A DNA stretch of 64,000 bases, from positions 124,001 through 188,000 of the forward strand of contig NZ_JAUYNB010000008.1 in NCBI RefSeq assembly GCF_030699305.1, read 5' to 3'. The notes beneath the pieces are model-generated. The model ran no database searches, was not told the DNA's origin, and saw only the letters and a list, made by a program, of their open reading frames with translations. Position numbers and translations under genes: made by a program. This document shows positions 1 to 11,356 of the stretch, one piece after another. How positions within the stretch are numbered: the stretch's first letter is position 1; the number at the start of each line of letters is the position of its first letter. The DNA comes from Novosphingobium sp. (GTDB lineage Bacteria > Pseudomonadota > Alphaproteobacteria > Sphingomonadales > Sphingomonadaceae).

Positions 1-1322
1 TTCGCCGGTTCATCGAAGTACATGACCTTGACGACCTTGAGGTAGTAGAACGCCCCGATCACGCTCGCGGCGATCCCGATGGCGGCGAGCGGGATCAGCC
101 CCGCCTGCACCGCCGCCTGGAACACCACGAACTTGCCCCAGAACCCGAACAGCGGCGGGATCCCCGCAAGGCTGAACATGATCATCGCGATACACGCCGC
201 CAGCACCTTGCGGTGGCTGGAAAGCCCGGCGATGTCCGCCAGTTCCTCAACCGGATTGCCATCCGCATCCTTGAGCATCAGCACCGCCACAAACCCGCCG
301 ATGGTCATCGCGACGTAAATCGTCAGATAGACCAGCATCCCAGCCGCGCCTTGCGGAGTCGCGGCGGCCAGACCGATCAGCAGGAAGCCGACGTTGTTGA
401 TCGACGAATAGGCCAGCAGGCGCTTGAGGTTGGTCTGCCCGATCGCGCCGAGCGCGCCGACCACGATCGAGGCCAGCGCGGCGAAGATCACAATCGGCTG
501 CCACGCGGAAACCTGCGTGCCGAACGCCTGGAGCGAGACGATCATCGTCAAACCCAGCGCAGCGACCTTGGGGGCAGAAGCAAAGAAGGTCGTCACCGGG
601 GTCGGTGCGCCTTCATAGACGTCGGGCGTCCACATGTGGAATGGCACGGCGCTGATCTTGAACGCCAGCCCGGCCAGCACGAACACCAGCCCGAACGTCG
701 CGCCGGTGGACAGGCCGCCTTGCAGCGCGGTCGCGATCCCGGCGAAGTCGATGGTGCCGGTGAACCCGTAAGTCAGGCTGATCCCGAACAGCAGGATCCC
801 GCTGGCCAGTGAACCCAGCACGAAATACTTGAGGCCCGCTTCGGCCGAACGGTCATCGCTGCGCAGGAACGCCGCCAGCACGTATGCCGCAAGCGAGTTC
901 AGCTCCAGACCGATATACAGCGTCAGCAGGTTGGTGGCCGAAACCATGATCCCCATGCCCATCACCGCAAACAGCACCAGCACCGGATATTCCGGGCGAT
1001 AAGCCCCAAGCCGTTCAAAGAACGCCGGTGCCACCAGCAACGAGGCACCCGCCGCCGCATAGATCAGCAGTTTGGCGAAGGCCGCAAACGCGTTGGCTGA
1101 ATAAAGGCCAGAGAATGCGAGCGTCTCAGGGCCGTGCGCCCCGCTCCACAGCGTCGGGACAACCAACACGGCGCAGCCCGCCAAGGTGGCGACCGACAGC
1201 CAGGTAATCACGCGGGCATCCCGGTCACACCTGGCCCAGGCAGACGCCAGCAGCAGGATCAGCCCGGCGATGCTGAGCAGAAGTTCAGGCGCAACAAGGC
1301 GCAGTGACTGCAACCAGTCCAT
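1..1322 (-). CDS. nuoN: NADH-quinone oxidoreductase subunit N, 3' end cut by window edge
   Basis: Membrane antiporter-like subunit of complex I, a proton channel in the inner membrane arm. About 440 codons are visible, starting MDWLQSLRLVAPELLL. The frame runs open to base 1, so only the last few dozen residues (family length about 480) are missing. The broken-channel motif PDVYEGAPTPVT and the LLAYSSINNVGF segment are typical of NuoN. The ATG shares bases with the nuoM stop (TAATG, 1324-1320), so translation is coupled to nuoM. It is the last nuo gene in the operon order. The identification is firm; only the C-terminus is unseen. Confidence 0.95.
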   Translation of the reverse strand, partial: MDWLQSLRLVAPELLLSIAGLILLLASAWARCDRDARVITWLSVATLAGCAVLVVPTLWSGAHGPETLAFSGLYSANAFAAFAKLLIYAAAGASLLVAPAFFERLGAYRPEYPVLVLFAVMGMGIMVSATNLLTLYIGLELNSLAAYVLAAFLRSDDRSAEAGLKYFVLGSLASGILLFGISLTYGFTGTIDFAGIATALQGGLSTGATFGLVFVLAGLAFKISAVPFHMWTPDVYEGAPTPVTTFFASAPKVAALGLTMIVSLQAFGTQVSAWQPIVIFAALASIVVGALGAIGQTNLKRLLAYSSINNVGFLLIGLAAATPQGAAGMLVYLTIYVAMTIGGFVAVLMLKDADGNPVEELADIAGLSSHRKVLAACIAMIMFSLAGIPPLFGFWGKFVVFQAAVQAGLIPLAAIGIAASVIGAFYYLKVVKVMYFDEPA

Positions 1323-2866
1323 TAATGCGCCCCCTCGGCATGTGCGGCAGCAGGTTCATGAGATTGCGCGGCAGCCTGCGGCTGTCCGGCAATAAGCTGG
1401 GCATCGCCGGCCGGGCGAGCGCGGGCAAGGCGCGCATCGAGCGCGGCAATGTCCGCCCGCATCGGGGCCAGGAAGCTTTCGGGATAGACCCCCATCCACA
1501 ACACGACCGCACCGATCACCCCCAGCATCCAGAATTCCCGGCGGTTCAGATCCGGCATCGCGGCGGCATCGGCGTTCTTCTGTTCGCCAAAGCAGATCCG
1601 GCGATAGAGGTACAGCATATAGCCCGCGCCCAGAATGATCCCCGTGCCGCAGACCAGCGCCACCAGGCTGGATACCTGATAGATCCCGACCAGCGCCAGA
1701 AACTCACCAACGAAGCCGCTGGTGCCCGGCAGGCCAACCGAGGCCATCGTGAACAGCATGAAGAAGATCGCATACTTCGGCATGTTGATCGACAACCCGC
1801 CATAGCGGCTGATCTCGCGGGTATGCAGGCGGTCATAGATCACGCCAACACACAGGAACAACGCGCCCGCGACCAACCCGTGGCTGAGCATCACGATCAT
1901 CGTGCCTTCCAGCCCCTGCACGTTGAACGCGAACAGGCCAACGGTCACGATCGCCATGTGCGCGACCGACGAATAGGCAATCAGCTTTTTCATGTCGTGC
2001 TGGACCAGCGCGATCAGCGAGGTCACGACCACCGCGATCATCGACAGCCAGAACACCAGCCAGGCAAAGTGTGCGGACGCTTCCGGGAACATCGGCAGCG
2101 AGAAGCGGATGAAGCCATAGCCGCCCATCTTGAGCAGCACGCCCGCCAGGATCACTGACCCGGCGGTCGGCGCCTGCACGTGGGCATCGGGCAGCCAGGT
2201 GTGGACCGGCCACATCGGCATCTTCACCGCGAAGCTGGCAAAGAAAGCCAGCCACAGCAGCTTCTGCGCCTCGACCGGGAAGTCATAGGCCATCAGTGTC
2301 GGGATGTCGGTGGTGCCCGCCTCGTTCACCATCCACAGCATCGCGATCATCATAAGCACCGAGCCAAGCAGCGTGTAGAGGAAGAACTTGTAGCTGGCGT
2401 AGATCCGGTCCGCGCCGCCCCAGATGCCGATGATCAGGTACATCGGGATCAGCCCGGCTTCGAACATGATGTAGAACAGGAACAGGTCCTGCGCCGCGAA
2501 CACGCCGATCATCAGCGTTTCCATCAGCAGGAACGCGGCCATGTATTCGCCGACGCGCTTGTCGATCGAATGGCTGGCCAGAATGCAGATCGGCATCAGG
2601 AACACCGACAGCATGATCAGCATCAGCGCGATACCGTCGATCCCCAGTGCCCAGCTGAAGCCCGCAAACAGCGGAACCTTTTCAACAAACTGCCACTGCG
2701 CGCCGCCGATATCGTAGTTCGCCCAGAGCAGCGCGCCCAGCACGAAATCGATCAGCGTCGCGATCAGCGCGATGGTCCGTGCGGCCTTCGCTTCGACCAG
2801 CAGACACGCCACCGCTGCCACCAGCGGCACCAGCAGCATTACCGAGAGGATGGGAAAATCGGCCAT
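1322..2866 (-). CDS. nuoM: NADH-quinone oxidoreductase subunit M
   Basis: Second antiporter-like proton-pumping subunit of complex I, an inner-membrane protein of 514 aa with about 14 predicted helices. Diagnostic stretches include HTWLPDAHVQAPTAGSVILA and HDMKKLIAYSSVAHM, which carry the conserved lysines of the channel. The C-terminus is Ala/His rich (AAAHAEGAH). I chose ATG 2866 because it overlaps the nuoL stop as TGATG. A GTG one codon upstream (2869) is possible but gives no better context. It lies between nuoL and nuoN with overlaps on both sides. Confidence 0.95.
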   Translation of the reverse strand: MADFPILSVMLLVPLVAAVACLLVEAKAARTIALIATLIDFVLGALLWANYDIGGAQWQFVEKVPLFAGFSWALGIDGIALMLIMLSVFLMPICILASHSIDKRVGEYMAAFLLMETLMIGVFAAQDLFLFYIMFEAGLIPMYLIIGIWGGADRIYASYKFFLYTLLGSVLMMIAMLWMVNEAGTTDIPTLMAYDFPVEAQKLLWLAFFASFAVKMPMWPVHTWLPDAHVQAPTAGSVILAGVLLKMGGYGFIRFSLPMFPEASAHFAWLVFWLSMIAVVVTSLIALVQHDMKKLIAYSSVAHMAIVTVGLFAFNVQGLEGTMIVMLSHGLVAGALFLCVGVIYDRLHTREISRYGGLSINMPKYAIFFMLFTMASVGLPGTSGFVGEFLALVGIYQVSSLVALVCGTGIILGAGYMLYLYRRICFGEQKNADAAAMPDLNRREFWMLGVIGAVVLWMGVYPESFLAPMRADIAALDARLARARPAGDAQLIAGQPQAAAQSHEPAAAHAEGAH

Positions 2867-4899
2867 CACTTCACCATCACCCAGCTGATCGCCGCCGTCA
2901 GACCCAGCAGCATCACCAGCGCATAACTATAGAGGTAGCCCGACTGGACCTTCTTCGCGAACCGGCTGCCCTGTTCCACGGCCCAGGCCGCGCCGTTGGG
3001 ACCGAACCGGTCAATCAGCCCGATGTCACCCAGCTTCCAGAACTTGTCACCCAGCCAGAACGCGGGGCGGACGAACAGGAAATTGTAGAGCTCGTCGAAA
3101 TACCACTTGTTGTAGAGGAACTTGTGCAGAATGCCGAACTGCGCGACGAATGCGGCAGGCAGCGAGGGCTTGCGGATATAGGCAAACCACGCGGTCGCCA
3201 GACCCAGCAGCATCACGATGCTGGCCGACAGCTTCACCCACAACGGCACTTCATGCATCGCGTGCATCAACTGCGCGTCATAGGCGATGGAACTGCCCCA
3301 GAATTCGGCGCTGTCCAGGAACCCGTGGCTGAACACGAAACCGGCAAACACCGCGCCCAGCGCCAGCACGCCCAACGGAACGAGCATCGGCAGCGGGCTT
3401 TCATGCGGGTGATACCCGGCGGTGCCGTCATCGTCCCTGGCATGGCCATGGGCCTGATCGTCATGCCCGTGCGCTGCATGGCCGTGGCCGTCATGCATGG
3501 CATGCTGGATATGTTCCGACTGCGCCCAGCGCGGCTTGCCATAGAAGGTCAGGAAGATCAGGCGCCACGAATAGAAACTGGTCAGCAGCGCAGCGAACAC
3601 GCCCACCCAGAACGCGGTCTGCCCCGCGTCTCCGCCACTGGCGAAGGCGGCTTCAAGGATCGCGTCCTTGGAATGGAAGCCTGCAAACCCGGCGTGGAGC
3701 CAGTATACACCAACCCCGGTGATCGCCAGCGTGCCGGCCATCATCGCCCAGAACGTCAGTGGGATGTGTTTCCGCAAGGCCCCGTAATAGCGCATGTCCT
3801 GTTCGTGGTGCATCGCGTGGATCACGCTGCCCGCCCCTAGGAACAGCAGCGCCTTGAAGAAGGCGTGCGTGAACAGGTGGAACATCGCCGCGTTGTAGGC
3901 GCCGACGCCAGCGGCAAAGAACATGTAACCCAGCTGCGAACAGGTCGAATAGGCGATGACTCGCTTTATATCCCACTGCGTCGTGCCGACGGTGGCCGCG
4001 AACAGGCAGGTGGCCGCGCCCACATACGTGACCATGTTCATCGCCACTTCGCTGGTTTCGAACATCGGCGACAGGCGGCAAACCATGAACACACCGGCGG
4101 TGACCATCGTCGCGGCGTGGATCAGCGCCGACACCGGGGTCGGGCCTTCCATCGCGTCCGGCAGCCAGGTGTGCAGGCCCAGCTGCGCCGATTTGCCCAT
4201 CGCACCGATGAACAGCAGGATGCACAGGATCGTCATCGTATCCCAGCGATAGCCCAGGAACCCGATGGTCGAGCCCGCCATGCCCGGCGCGCGCGCCAGG
4301 ATTTCAGGGATCGAAACGGTGTTGAACACCAGGAACGTGCCGAAAATGCCCAGCATGAACCCAAGGTCACCGACGCGGTTGACCACGAAGGCCTTGATCG
4401 CGGCTGCGCTGGCCGAGGGTTTCTTGAACCAGAACCCGATCAGCAGGTACGAGGCGAGGCCCACCCCTTCCCAACCGAAGAACATCTGGACCAGATTGTC
4501 GGCCGTCACCAGCATCAGCATGGCGAAAGTAAACAGCGACAGATAGGCGAAGAACCGGGGCTGATCGGGATCTTCCGACATATAGCCCCAGCTATAGAGG
4601 TGGACCAGCGCCGAGACCGAGGTGATGACCACCAGCATGATCGCGGTCAGCGTGTCGACCCGCAGCGCCCAATCGAAGATCAGACTGCCGGACTGCACCC
4701 ACATCAGCACCGGCACGACATACGCCACAGCGCCGCCGGTCAGAAAACTGATGAAGATCGGCCACGACAGCGCGCAGCTGATGAACAGCGCGCCCGTGGT
4801 GATCGCCTTGGCGGCGACGTTGCCAAGCTGCCGGTTGCCCAGACCCGCGACAATCGCGGCCAGCAGCGGCAGGAAGACGATGAGAAGGATCGGATCCAA
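2866..4899 (-). CDS. nuoL: NADH-quinone oxidoreductase subunit L
   Basis: Distal antiporter-like subunit of complex I, 677 aa, with the long lateral helix at the C-terminal end. The motif [20 protein letters not shown] is diagnostic. No ATG fits. The frame is closed by a stop at 4908 and the only usual start is TTG 4899, preceded by an AAGGGG ribosome site 9 bases away inside the nuoK end. A His/Asp-rich loop lies at about residues 462-503, with many HGH and HDD units between transmembrane segments. Similar loops occur in other alphaproteobacterial NuoL proteins, so it may be a lineage feature. The gap from nuoK is 6 bases; the stop overlaps nuoM. Confidence 0.95.
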   Translation of the reverse strand: MDPILLIVFLPLLAAIVAGLGNRQLGNVAAKAITTGALFISCALSWPIFISFLTGGAVAYVVPVLMWVQSGSLIFDWALRVDTLTAIMLVVITSVSALVHLYSWGYMSEDPDQPRFFAYLSLFTFAMLMLVTADNLVQMFFGWEGVGLASYLLIGFWFKKPSASAAAIKAFVVNRVGDLGFMLGIFGTFLVFNTVSIPEILARAPGMAGSTIGFLGYRWDTMTILCILLFIGAMGKSAQLGLHTWLPDAMEGPTPVSALIHAATMVTAGVFMVCRLSPMFETSEVAMNMVTYVGAATCLFAATVGTTQWDIKRVIAYSTCSQLGYMFFAAGVGAYNAAMFHLFTHAFFKALLFLGAGSVIHAMHHEQDMRYYGALRKHIPLTFWAMMAGTLAITGVGVYWLHAGFAGFHSKDAILEAAFASGGDAGQTAFWVGVFAALLTSFYSWRLIFLTFYGKPRWAQSEHIQHAMHDGHGHAAHGHDDQAHGHARDDDGTAGYHPHESPLPMLVPLGVLALGAVFAGFVFSHGFLDSAEFWGSSIAYDAQLMHAMHEVPLWVKLSASIVMLLGLATAWFAYIRKPSLPAAFVAQFGILHKFLYNKWYFDELYNFLFVRPAFWLGDKFWKLGDIGLIDRFGPNGAAWAVEQGSRFAKKVQSGYLYSYALVMLLGLTAAISWVMVK

Positions 4900-4905
4900 G
4901 ATGGC

Positions 4906-5211
4906 TTACCCCTTCATCTGGTTGACGTCGTCGACCGCAATAGTGCCGCGGCCGCGGAAATAGATGACCAGGATCGCCAGGCCGATCGCCGCTTCGGCCG
5001 CTGCCACGGTGAGCACGAACATCGCGAAGATCTGGCCGGTCAGGTCACCCAGGAAGCTGCTGAACGCAACCAGGTTGAGGTTCACCGACAACAGGATCAG
5101 TTCGATCGCCATCAGGATGATGATGACGTTCTTGCGGTTGAGGAAGATCCCCAGCACGCCCAGCACGAACAGGATCGAGCTGACGACGACATAGTGTTCG
5201 ACGCCAATCAC
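4906..5211 (-). CDS. nuoK: NADH-quinone oxidoreductase subunit K
   Basis: Small membrane subunit of complex I (101 aa, three transmembrane helices), homologous to Mrp antiporter subunit C. The conserved glutamates lie in [11 protein letters not shown] and [11 protein letters not shown], where the family has proton-path residues. The start is GTG 5211, overlapping the nuoJ TGA as GTGA, and the protein has the usual family length. The C-terminus reads DDVNQMKG, and the ribosome site for nuoL is built from its last codons. Confidence 0.96.
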   Translation of the reverse strand: MIGVEHYVVVSSILFVLGVLGIFLNRKNVIIILMAIELILLSVNLNLVAFSSFLGDLTGQIFAMFVLTVAAAEAAIGLAILVIYFRGRGTIAVDDVNQMKG

Positions 5212-5825
5212 AGTTGGACCCCCTTGCCCACTTCCGGCTGCATGTTGACGGTCGCGTCCTCAGGCCGGCGCGCGACCTGGCGCGAAATGTTCTGGCCACG
5301 CACGCCGCCGCGCTGACGGTGGGTCAGCACGATTGCGCCGATCATCGCCACCAGCAGGATGATCCCCGCCGCTTCGAACAGGAACAGATACTTGCTGTAA
5401 AGCAGCGCCCCGATCGCCTCGATGTTCGAAGCGCCCGCCGCTGTCGTCGCGGTTCCGTCGGGCGTGCCCAGCTGGATTCCGCCCGCGCGCTCTGCCCCGA
5501 TGCCCAGCACCAGTTCGCTGACCAGCACGATTGCCAGCAGCAGCCCCAGCGGGAAGTTCTTGACGAAGCCCGCGCGCAATTCGGTGAAATCAATGTCGAG
5601 CATCATCACGACGAACAGGAACAGCACCGCGACCGCGCCGACATAGACGATCACCAGCAGCATCGCGATGAATTCGGCGCCGACCAGAACCATCAGGCCG
5701 GCCGCGTTGAAAAAGGCAACGATCAGCCACAACACCGAATGGACCGGGTTGCGCGCCGTGATGGTGAGCGCCCCGGCGGCAATCGTCAGCGAAGCGAACA
5801 GATAGAAGGCAATGACCTGAATCAT
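5208..5825 (-). CDS. nuoJ: NADH-quinone oxidoreductase subunit J
   Basis: Membrane subunit of complex I, 205 aa with about five helices. The motif [18 protein letters not shown] is the hallmark of NuoJ/ND6 and contains the helix with the pi-bulge. It starts at ATG 5825, 12 bases after the nuoI stop, and overlaps nuoK by 4 bases. The C-terminal tail after the last helix ([11 protein letters not shown] onward) is hydrophilic and is expected to be cytoplasmic. Confidence 0.96.
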   Translation of the reverse strand: MIQVIAFYLFASLTIAAGALTITARNPVHSVLWLIVAFFNAAGLMVLVGAEFIAMLLVIVYVGAVAVLFLFVVMMLDIDFTELRAGFVKNFPLGLLLAIVLVSELVLGIGAERAGGIQLGTPDGTATTAAGASNIEAIGALLYSKYLFLFEAAGIILLVAMIGAIVLTHRQRGGVRGQNISRQVARRPEDATVNMQPEVGKGVQL

Positions 5826-5837
5826 GGTTGCGAGCCC

Positions 5838-6323
5838 CTATCGATACGGCGCATCGGCTTCAAGGTTCGCGGCAATCGCCCGCTCCCACTTGTCCCCGTT
5901 CGCCAGCAGTTTGGTCTTGTCGTAGAGCAGTTCTTCGCGCGTTTCGGTCGCGTATTCGAAGTTCGGCCCCTCGACGATGGCATCGACCGGACAGGCTTCC
6001 TGGCAGAAGCCGCAGAAGATGCACTTGGTCATGTCGATGTCGTAACGCGTGGTGCGGCGGCTGCCGTCAGCGCGCGGTTCGGCTTCGATGGTGATGGCCT
6101 GCGCCGGACAGGTCGCCTCGCACAGCTTGCACGCGATGCAGCGTTCCTCGCCATTGGCATAGCGGCGCAGCGCGTGCTCGCCCCGGAAACGGGGGCTGAG
6201 CGGATTCTTTTCGAACGGGTAGTTGATCGTCGCCTTGGGCTTGAAGAAATACTTCAAGGTCAGCCAATGCGCCTTCACGAACTCCCACAGCGTGAAGCTC
6301 TTGATGAGCTGTGCGACGGTCAT
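5838..6323 (-). CDS. nuoI: NADH-quinone oxidoreductase subunit I (two [4Fe-4S])
   Basis: Iron-sulfur subunit of complex I that carries clusters N6a and N6b between the peripheral arm and NuoB. The 161 aa contain two ferredoxin motifs, [12 protein letters not shown] and [15 protein letters not shown], each CxxCxxCxxxCP. The N-terminus ([20 protein letters not shown]) is an amphipathic region typical of the family. ATG 6323 overlaps the nuoH stop as ATGA. The stop is TAG at 5838-5840. Confidence 0.97.
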   Translation of the reverse strand: MTVAQLIKSFTLWEFVKAHWLTLKYFFKPKATINYPFEKNPLSPRFRGEHALRRYANGEERCIACKLCEATCPAQAITIEAEPRADGSRRTTRYDIDMTKCIFCGFCQEACPVDAIVEGPNFEYATETREELLYDKTKLLANGDKWERAIAANLEADAPYR

Positions 6324-7363
6324 GCGAAGTGTCCCGTATACATCAGATAGCCGCTCACGACGACCACGAACCCAAGCGAAACCGGCAGGAACACCTTCCA
6401 GCCAAGGCGCATCAGCTGGTCATAACGATAGCGCGGAACGGTCGCCTTCACCCAACTGAAGATGAAGAAGAAGAAGAATATCTTCGCGAACAGCCACAGC
6501 CAGCCCGGCACCAGATAGAGCACCGGAATGTCCAGCGGCGGCAGGTAACCGCCAAAGAACAGCGTGGCGTTGAGCGCGCACATCAGCAGCACGTTGGCAT
6601 ATTCGCCCAGCCAGTAGAGCGCGAAGCTCATCGACGAATATTCGGTCTGGTAACCGGCAACCAGTTCCGATTCCGCTTCGGTCAGGTCGAACGGCGCACG
6701 CTGCGTTTCAGCGAGCGAGGAGATCAGGAACATCACCCACATCGGGAACAGCAGCGGGTTCGCGACGAAGCCGTTGATGATCCAGACATGCGATTTCTGC
6801 GCCTCGACGATTTCGCCCAGGTTGAACGAACCGGCCCACAGCACGACGCAGATCAGGATGAACCCGATCGAGACTTCATAGGAAATCATCTGCGCCGACG
6901 CGCGCATCGCCGAGAAGAACGGATACTTGGAGTTGGACGCCCAGCCCGCCATGATCGTGCCGTAAATCCCCAGCGACGAAATCGCGAGGACATAGAGCAG
7001 CCCGACATTGATATCGGCCAGGATCGCGCCCGAATTGAACGGGATCACCGCCCAGGCCAGCAGCGCGACCGTGAAGGTGATGATCGGCGCGATCAGGAAC
7101 AGGGCCTTGTTGGCGGCCGACGGGATAATGGTTTCCTGCAGGAATACCTTCAATCCGTCCGCAAACGACTGGAGCAGACCGAACGGGCCGACCACGTTGG
7201 GGCCGCGCCGCAGCGCCATCGCCGCCCAGATCTTGCGATCGACATAGATGATCATCGCCACCGCCAGCATCAGCGGCAGGGCAATCAGCAGGATGCCGCA
7301 GATCGTGGCGACAAACCACGCCCACTCATACGACATGCCCAGGGTCTGGAAGAACTCGGTCAT
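6320..7363 (-). CDS. nuoH: NADH-quinone oxidoreductase subunit H
   Basis: Membrane subunit of complex I that forms much of the quinone-binding chamber, 347 aa with about eight helices. Typical stretches are [20 protein letters not shown] and the acidic loop [20 protein letters not shown], which faces the quinone channel. ATG 7363 overlaps the nuoG stop (ATGA) and its own stop overlaps the nuoI start, giving continuous coupling. Confidence 0.97.
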   Translation of the reverse strand: MTEFFQTLGMSYEWAWFVATICGILLIALPLMLAVAMIIYVDRKIWAAMALRRGPNVVGPFGLLQSFADGLKVFLQETIIPSAANKALFLIAPIITFTVALLAWAVIPFNSGAILADINVGLLYVLAISSLGIYGTIMAGWASNSKYPFFSAMRASAQMISYEVSIGFILICVVLWAGSFNLGEIVEAQKSHVWIINGFVANPLLFPMWVMFLISSLAETQRAPFDLTEAESELVAGYQTEYSSMSFALYWLGEYANVLLMCALNATLFFGGYLPPLDIPVLYLVPGWLWLFAKIFFFFFIFSWVKATVPRYRYDQLMRLGWKVFLPVSLGFVVVVSGYLMYTGHFA

Positions 7364-9366
7364 TCCGCGGCCTCCGCAAACGCTTCACCGTGCAGCAGTT
7401 CCGCCGAGCAGCGCTGCATCGTAGCGCTGGCACGGGCAATCGGGTTGGTGAGGTAGAAATCCTTGATCGGATAGGCATCGATCACGCCTTCCGACTTGGC
7501 CTTCGCCGCTTTGGGCAGCGCGCCGTAATCGGCCAGTCCTTCACGGCCCAGCGCCGGAACCGCAGCCGCCATCGCACTGCGCAGCGCTTCGAAGCTGTCG
7601 AACCCGACCGAAACACCCAGCGCATCGGCCAGCGCGCGCAGGATCGTCCAGTCCTCGCGCGCGTCGCCGGGGGCGAACACGGCCTTGTCGGAGCGCTGCA
7701 CGCGCCCTTCGGCGTTGACATAGGTACCCGGCTTTTCGCTGAACGCTGCTGCAGGGAGGATGATATCCGCTGCGTGCGCGCCCTTGTCACCGTGGTGGCC
7801 GATGTACACGACGATGCTGTCCGCGAACTTCGTGAAGTCCACTTCGTCCGCGCCCAGCGCCAGCACCAGCTTGGGCTTGGCGGCGGCCAGATCGGCGATC
7901 CCGCCCGGCTGCGCATAGCCCAGCATCAGCCCGCCCATGCGGCTGGCCGCCATGTGCAGGACGTTGAACCCGTTCCAGTCCTCACGGACCAGCTTGTACT
8001 TGTCAGCCAGCGCCAGACACGCACCCAGCGCGCCCTTGCCAAGGCCAGCCCCGCCGAGGATCAGCGCGGGCCGCGCCGCGCCCTTCAGCGCGTCGGCTGC
8101 GTCCTTGGGCAGCTTGTCCAGCACGGCCAGATCGTTGCCGAGGAACGTCGCCGGATAAGTGGTTTCCCACTCCGGCCCCACGACGAAGAACTTCGCCCCG
8201 GCCTTTGCCGCCTTGCGCAGCCGCGAATTGACCAGCGGCGCTTCCCAGCGGACATGGCTGCCGACGATCAGCACCACATCGGCGGTTTCAATGCCCGACA
8301 GCGTCGAGTTGAAATTGACCGCCGCGAGGTTCGAGCAGTCATACGACAGCCCGGTCTGGCGGCCTTCGAGCAGGCTGGAACCCAGCGCGCCGGCCAGCGC
8401 CCTGGCCGCAAACATCGTTTCGCAATCAACCAGATCGCCCGCGACAACCGCGATATCCTTGCCCGGATTGACCTTGGCGACGGCGGCAAACGCCTCGTCC
8501 CAGCTGGCCGCGACCAGCTTGCCGTCACGGCGGATCCATGGGCGGTCGAGGCGGCGGCGGGTCAGCCCGTCAACCTGGAAGCGCCCCTTGTCGGACAGCC
8601 ATTCCTCGTTCACGTCATCGTTGATGCGCGGCAGGATGCGCAGGGCTTCGCGGCCCCGGCTGTCGATCCGGATGTTCGCGCCAATGGCGTCGGACACGTC
8701 GATCGACAGCGTCTTCTTCAGTTCCCACGGCCGCGCTTCGAACGCATAGGGACGGCTGGTCAGCGCGCCGACCGGGCACAGGTCGATCACGTTGGCCGAC
8801 AGCTCGTGCGTCGACGCCTTTTCCAGATACGTGGTGATCTGCATGTTCTCACCGCGATAGAGCGCGCCGATTTCATCCACGCCCGCGATTTCCTCGCTGA
8901 AGCGCACGCAGCGGGTGCACTGGATGCAGCGGGTCATCACGGTCTTGATCAGCGGGCCCATGTACTTTTCAGTCACTGCGCGCTTGTGCTCATGATAGCG
9001 CGAGCTGCCCCGGCCATAGGCGACCGACTGGTCCTGCAGATCGCACTCACCGCCCTGATCGCAGATCGGGCAATCGAGCGGGTGGTTGATCAGCAGGAAT
9101 TCCATCACGCCTTCGCGCGCCTTCTTGACCATCGGCGAATCCGTGCGGATTTCCTGACCTTCGGCGGCGGGCAGCGCGCAGGAGGCCTGCGGCTTGGGCG
9201 GTCCCGGCTTCACTTCGACCAGACACATCCGGCAGTTGCCGGCGATGCTGAGCCGTTCGTGATAGCAGAAACGGGGGATTTCCTTGCCGGCAAGCTCGCA
9301 GGCCTGCAGGACGGTTGCGCCTGCCGGAACTTCGAGTTCAACGCCGTCGACGGTAACCTTGGGCAT
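7360..9366 (-). CDS. nuoG: NADH-quinone oxidoreductase subunit G
   Basis: Largest peripheral-arm subunit of complex I, 668 aa, binding several iron-sulfur clusters on the electron path from NuoF to NuoI. The N-terminal [2Fe-2S] domain shows [20 protein letters not shown], and further ligands lie in [18 protein letters not shown] and [10 protein letters not shown]. The rest is a molybdopterin-oxidoreductase-like fold without a cofactor. The length matches the alphaproteobacterial type, shorter than the E. coli protein. Its ATG overlaps the upstream hypothetical gene's TAA (TAATG), so translation of nuoG is tied to that extra ORF. Confidence 0.96.
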   Translation of the reverse strand: MPKVTVDGVELEVPAGATVLQACELAGKEIPRFCYHERLSIAGNCRMCLVEVKPGPPKPQASCALPAAEGQEIRTDSPMVKKAREGVMEFLLINHPLDCPICDQGGECDLQDQSVAYGRGSSRYHEHKRAVTEKYMGPLIKTVMTRCIQCTRCVRFSEEIAGVDEIGALYRGENMQITTYLEKASTHELSANVIDLCPVGALTSRPYAFEARPWELKKTLSIDVSDAIGANIRIDSRGREALRILPRINDDVNEEWLSDKGRFQVDGLTRRRLDRPWIRRDGKLVAASWDEAFAAVAKVNPGKDIAVVAGDLVDCETMFAARALAGALGSSLLEGRQTGLSYDCSNLAAVNFNSTLSGIETADVVLIVGSHVRWEAPLVNSRLRKAAKAGAKFFVVGPEWETTYPATFLGNDLAVLDKLPKDAADALKGAARPALILGGAGLGKGALGACLALADKYKLVREDWNGFNVLHMAASRMGGLMLGYAQPGGIADLAAAKPKLVLALGADEVDFTKFADSIVVYIGHHGDKGAHAADIILPAAAFSEKPGTYVNAEGRVQRSDKAVFAPGDAREDWTILRALADALGVSVGFDSFEALRSAMAAAVPALGREGLADYGALPKAAKAKSEGVIDAYPIKDFYLTNPIARASATMQRCSAELLHGEAFAEAAE

Positions 9367-10073
9367 TACTGGGCGGCTCCCGAAGGCTGCGCGGCGCTGG
9401 CCAGGCGATAATACGCCACCGCCAGTGCGCCCCGCAGGGTCATGCGATCAAATCCAATGGTCTGGCCTGCCGGAAGGCAGCCAGCCAGCGAAGGGGCAAC
9501 GGCCTGCAACGCGGCCAGTTCGGCCTGCGATGCGGCGGGCGTGGCGAACAGCGCACGGACCGGCGCACCGGCGGCGCGGGTTACGCATTCGGCCATTTTC
9601 GCGCGGGCGACTTCGCCCTGCTTTTCTTCAAACTTGCGCTGCTGCGCGGCGACCCGCTCAGGCGGCAGATCGCTGCCGTTGCGGTCGGTCAGGCGGACCG
9701 GCCACGGCTCGGCATAGGTCAGTGCGGGCACTCCGTCGAAGCTGGTTGCGGTCAGCCGGTCCAGCCCGCGCGCCACCAGCGCATCGGCCATCGCGCCTTT
9801 CAGCGACGCGTCGTTGAACCGGGCCACGGTCACGCGATCGGCCAGACATTCCTTCTGGACCAGACGCTTGCCATCATCGCTGCGGGTGTCGAGGAACTCG
9901 CCCGAGAGCAATGCCTTGCTGGCGATCTCGCCCTCACGCTTGACGATGCAAGTGCCGTAAAAGCCCAGCGCCGCGCGGATTTCAGCCGGATCGGCCGCCC
10001 GTGCGGTGCGCGCATCAGCGTGCTGACCAGCGGCCAGCACCGTGACGGCAAGCAAGGCGTAAAGCGGCTTCAC
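9366..10073 (-). CDS. Exported protein of unknown function inside the nuo operon (235 aa)
   Basis: I do not recognise this protein. It begins GTG 10073, overlapping the nuoF stop as GTGA, with a GAGG ribosome site 7 bases upstream. The N-terminus [21 protein letters not shown] looks like a signal peptide followed by a processed region, so the mature protein should be periplasmic. The body is Ala/Arg/Glu rich. It has a cysteine near the mature N-terminus (FYGTCIV) and three others ([21 protein letters not shown]), which could form disulfides. The stop overlaps nuoG. Coupling on both sides suggests co-production with complex I. A role in assembly or quality control is only a guess. Confidence 0.8.
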   Translation of the reverse strand: MKPLYALLAVTVLAAGQHADARTARAADPAEIRAALGFYGTCIVKREGEIASKALLSGEFLDTRSDDGKRLVQKECLADRVTVARFNDASLKGAMADALVARGLDRLTATSFDGVPALTYAEPWPVRLTDRNGSDLPPERVAAQQRKFEEKQGEVARAKMAECVTRAAGAPVRALFATPAASQAELAALQAVAPSLAGCLPAGQTIGFDRMTLRGALAVAYYRLASAAQPSGAAQ

Positions 10074-11356
10074 TCGGCCGCCTCGCGCACGTTTTCGGCA
10101 ATGCGTCGTTCGATTTCGGGGCGGAAGTGGCGGATCAGGCCCTGGATCGGCCAGGCCGCAGCATCGCCGAGCGCGCAGATGGTGTGGCCTTCGACCTGCT
10201 TGGTCACGTCCCACAACATGTCGATTTCCGACACGTCGGCATCGCCGGTGCGCAGGCGTTCCATCACCCGGTACATCCAGCCCGTGCCTTCGCGGCACGG
10301 CGTGCACTGGCCGCAGCTTTCATGCATGTAGAAGTGGCTCAGGCGGCTGATCGCGCGGACGATGTCGGTCGACTTGTCCATCACGATGACGGCGGCGGTG
10401 CCAAGGCCGGAGCCGACTTCGCGCAGGCCGTCGAAGTCCATCGGCGCGTCCATGATCTGCGCCGCCGGGACCAGCGGAACCGACGAACCGCCGGGGATCA
10501 CCGCCAGCAGGTTGTCCCACCCGCCGCGAATGCCGCCGCAATGCTTTTCGATCAACTCGCGGAACGGGATCGACATCGATTCCTCGACCACGCACGGCTT
10601 GTCCACGTGCCCGCTGATCTGGAACAGCTTGGTGCCCTTGTTGTTGTCCCGCCCGAAGCTGGAGAACCACGCGGCCCCGCGCCGCAGGATCGTAGGCGCA
10701 ACCGCGATCGATTCCACGTTGTTGACCGTGGTCGGGCAGCCATAGAGGCCCGCACCGGCCGGGAACGGCGGCTTCAGGCGCGGCTGGCCCTTCTTGCCTT
10801 CCAGGCTTTCGATCATCGCGGTTTCTTCGCCGCAGATATAGGCGCCCGCGCCGCGGTGGACGAAGACGTCGAAGTCATAGCCCGAACCGCAGGCGTTCTT
10901 GCCCAGCAGCTTGGCGGCATAGGCTTCCTGCACGGCGGCGGAGAGCGTTTCGGCTTCGCGGATATATTCGCCGCGAATGTAGATATAGGCCGCGCGCGCG
11001 CGGATCGCGAACCCGGCCACCAGCGCGCCTTCGATCAGCTTGTGCGGATCGTGACGGATAATTTCGCGGTCCTTGCACGAGCCCGGTTCGGATTCGTCGG
11101 CGTTGATGACCAGGAAGCTGGGACGGCCGTCCTTGCTTTCCTTGGGCATGAACGACCACTTCATGCCGGTCGGGAACCCTGCCCCGCCCCGGCCGCGCAG
11201 CCCCGACGCCTTCATTTCGTCAATGATCGCATCCTGCCCGCGCGCGAGCAGGGCCTTGGTATCGTCCCAGTCCCCGCGCGCCTGCGCGGCTTTCAGGTTC
11301 CACGGCTGATAGCCGTAGAGGTTGGTGAAGATGCGGTCCTTGTCAGCCAATGCCAT
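10070..11356 (-). CDS. nuoF: NADH-quinone oxidoreductase subunit F (NADH/FMN-binding)
   Basis: The NADH-oxidising flavoprotein subunit of complex I, 428 aa, holding FMN and cluster N3. FMN/NADH-binding motifs are [16 protein letters not shown] and [15 protein letters not shown], and the [4Fe-4S] ligands lie in [16 protein letters not shown] plus a later Cys. I took ATG 11356 ([15 protein letters not shown]) because it overlaps the stop of the preceding 45-aa ORF (TGATG) and has GGGAG 7 bases upstream. Longer in-frame extensions run into nuoE and do not resemble the family. Confidence 0.97.
   Translation of the reverse strand: MALADKDRIFTNLYGYQPWNLKAAQARGDWDDTKALLARGQDAIIDEMKASGLRGRGGAGFPTGMKWSFMPKESKDGRPSFLVINADESEPGSCKDREIIRHDPHKLIEGALVAGFAIRARAAYIYIRGEYIREAETLSAAVQEAYAAKLLGKNACGSGYDFDVFVHRGAGAYICGEETAMIESLEGKKGQPRLKPPFPAGAGLYGCPTTVNNVESIAVAPTILRRGAAWFSSFGRDNNKGTKLFQISGHVDKPCVVEESMSIPFRELIEKHCGGIRGGWDNLLAVIPGGSSVPLVPAAQIMDAPMDFDGLREVGSGLGTAAVIVMDKSTDIVRAISRLSHFYMHESCGQCTPCREGTGWMYRVMERLRTGDADVSEIDMLWDVTKQVEGHTICALGDAAAWPIQGLIRHFRPEIERRIAENVREAAE

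Noticed and set aside
3865..5316. Long open frame on the plus strand opposite nuoL-nuoK-nuoJ
   Set aside because: Composition is Arg/His/Gln/Asp-rich with no domain; it is the mirror of codon bias in the real genes, as at many other nuo positions.
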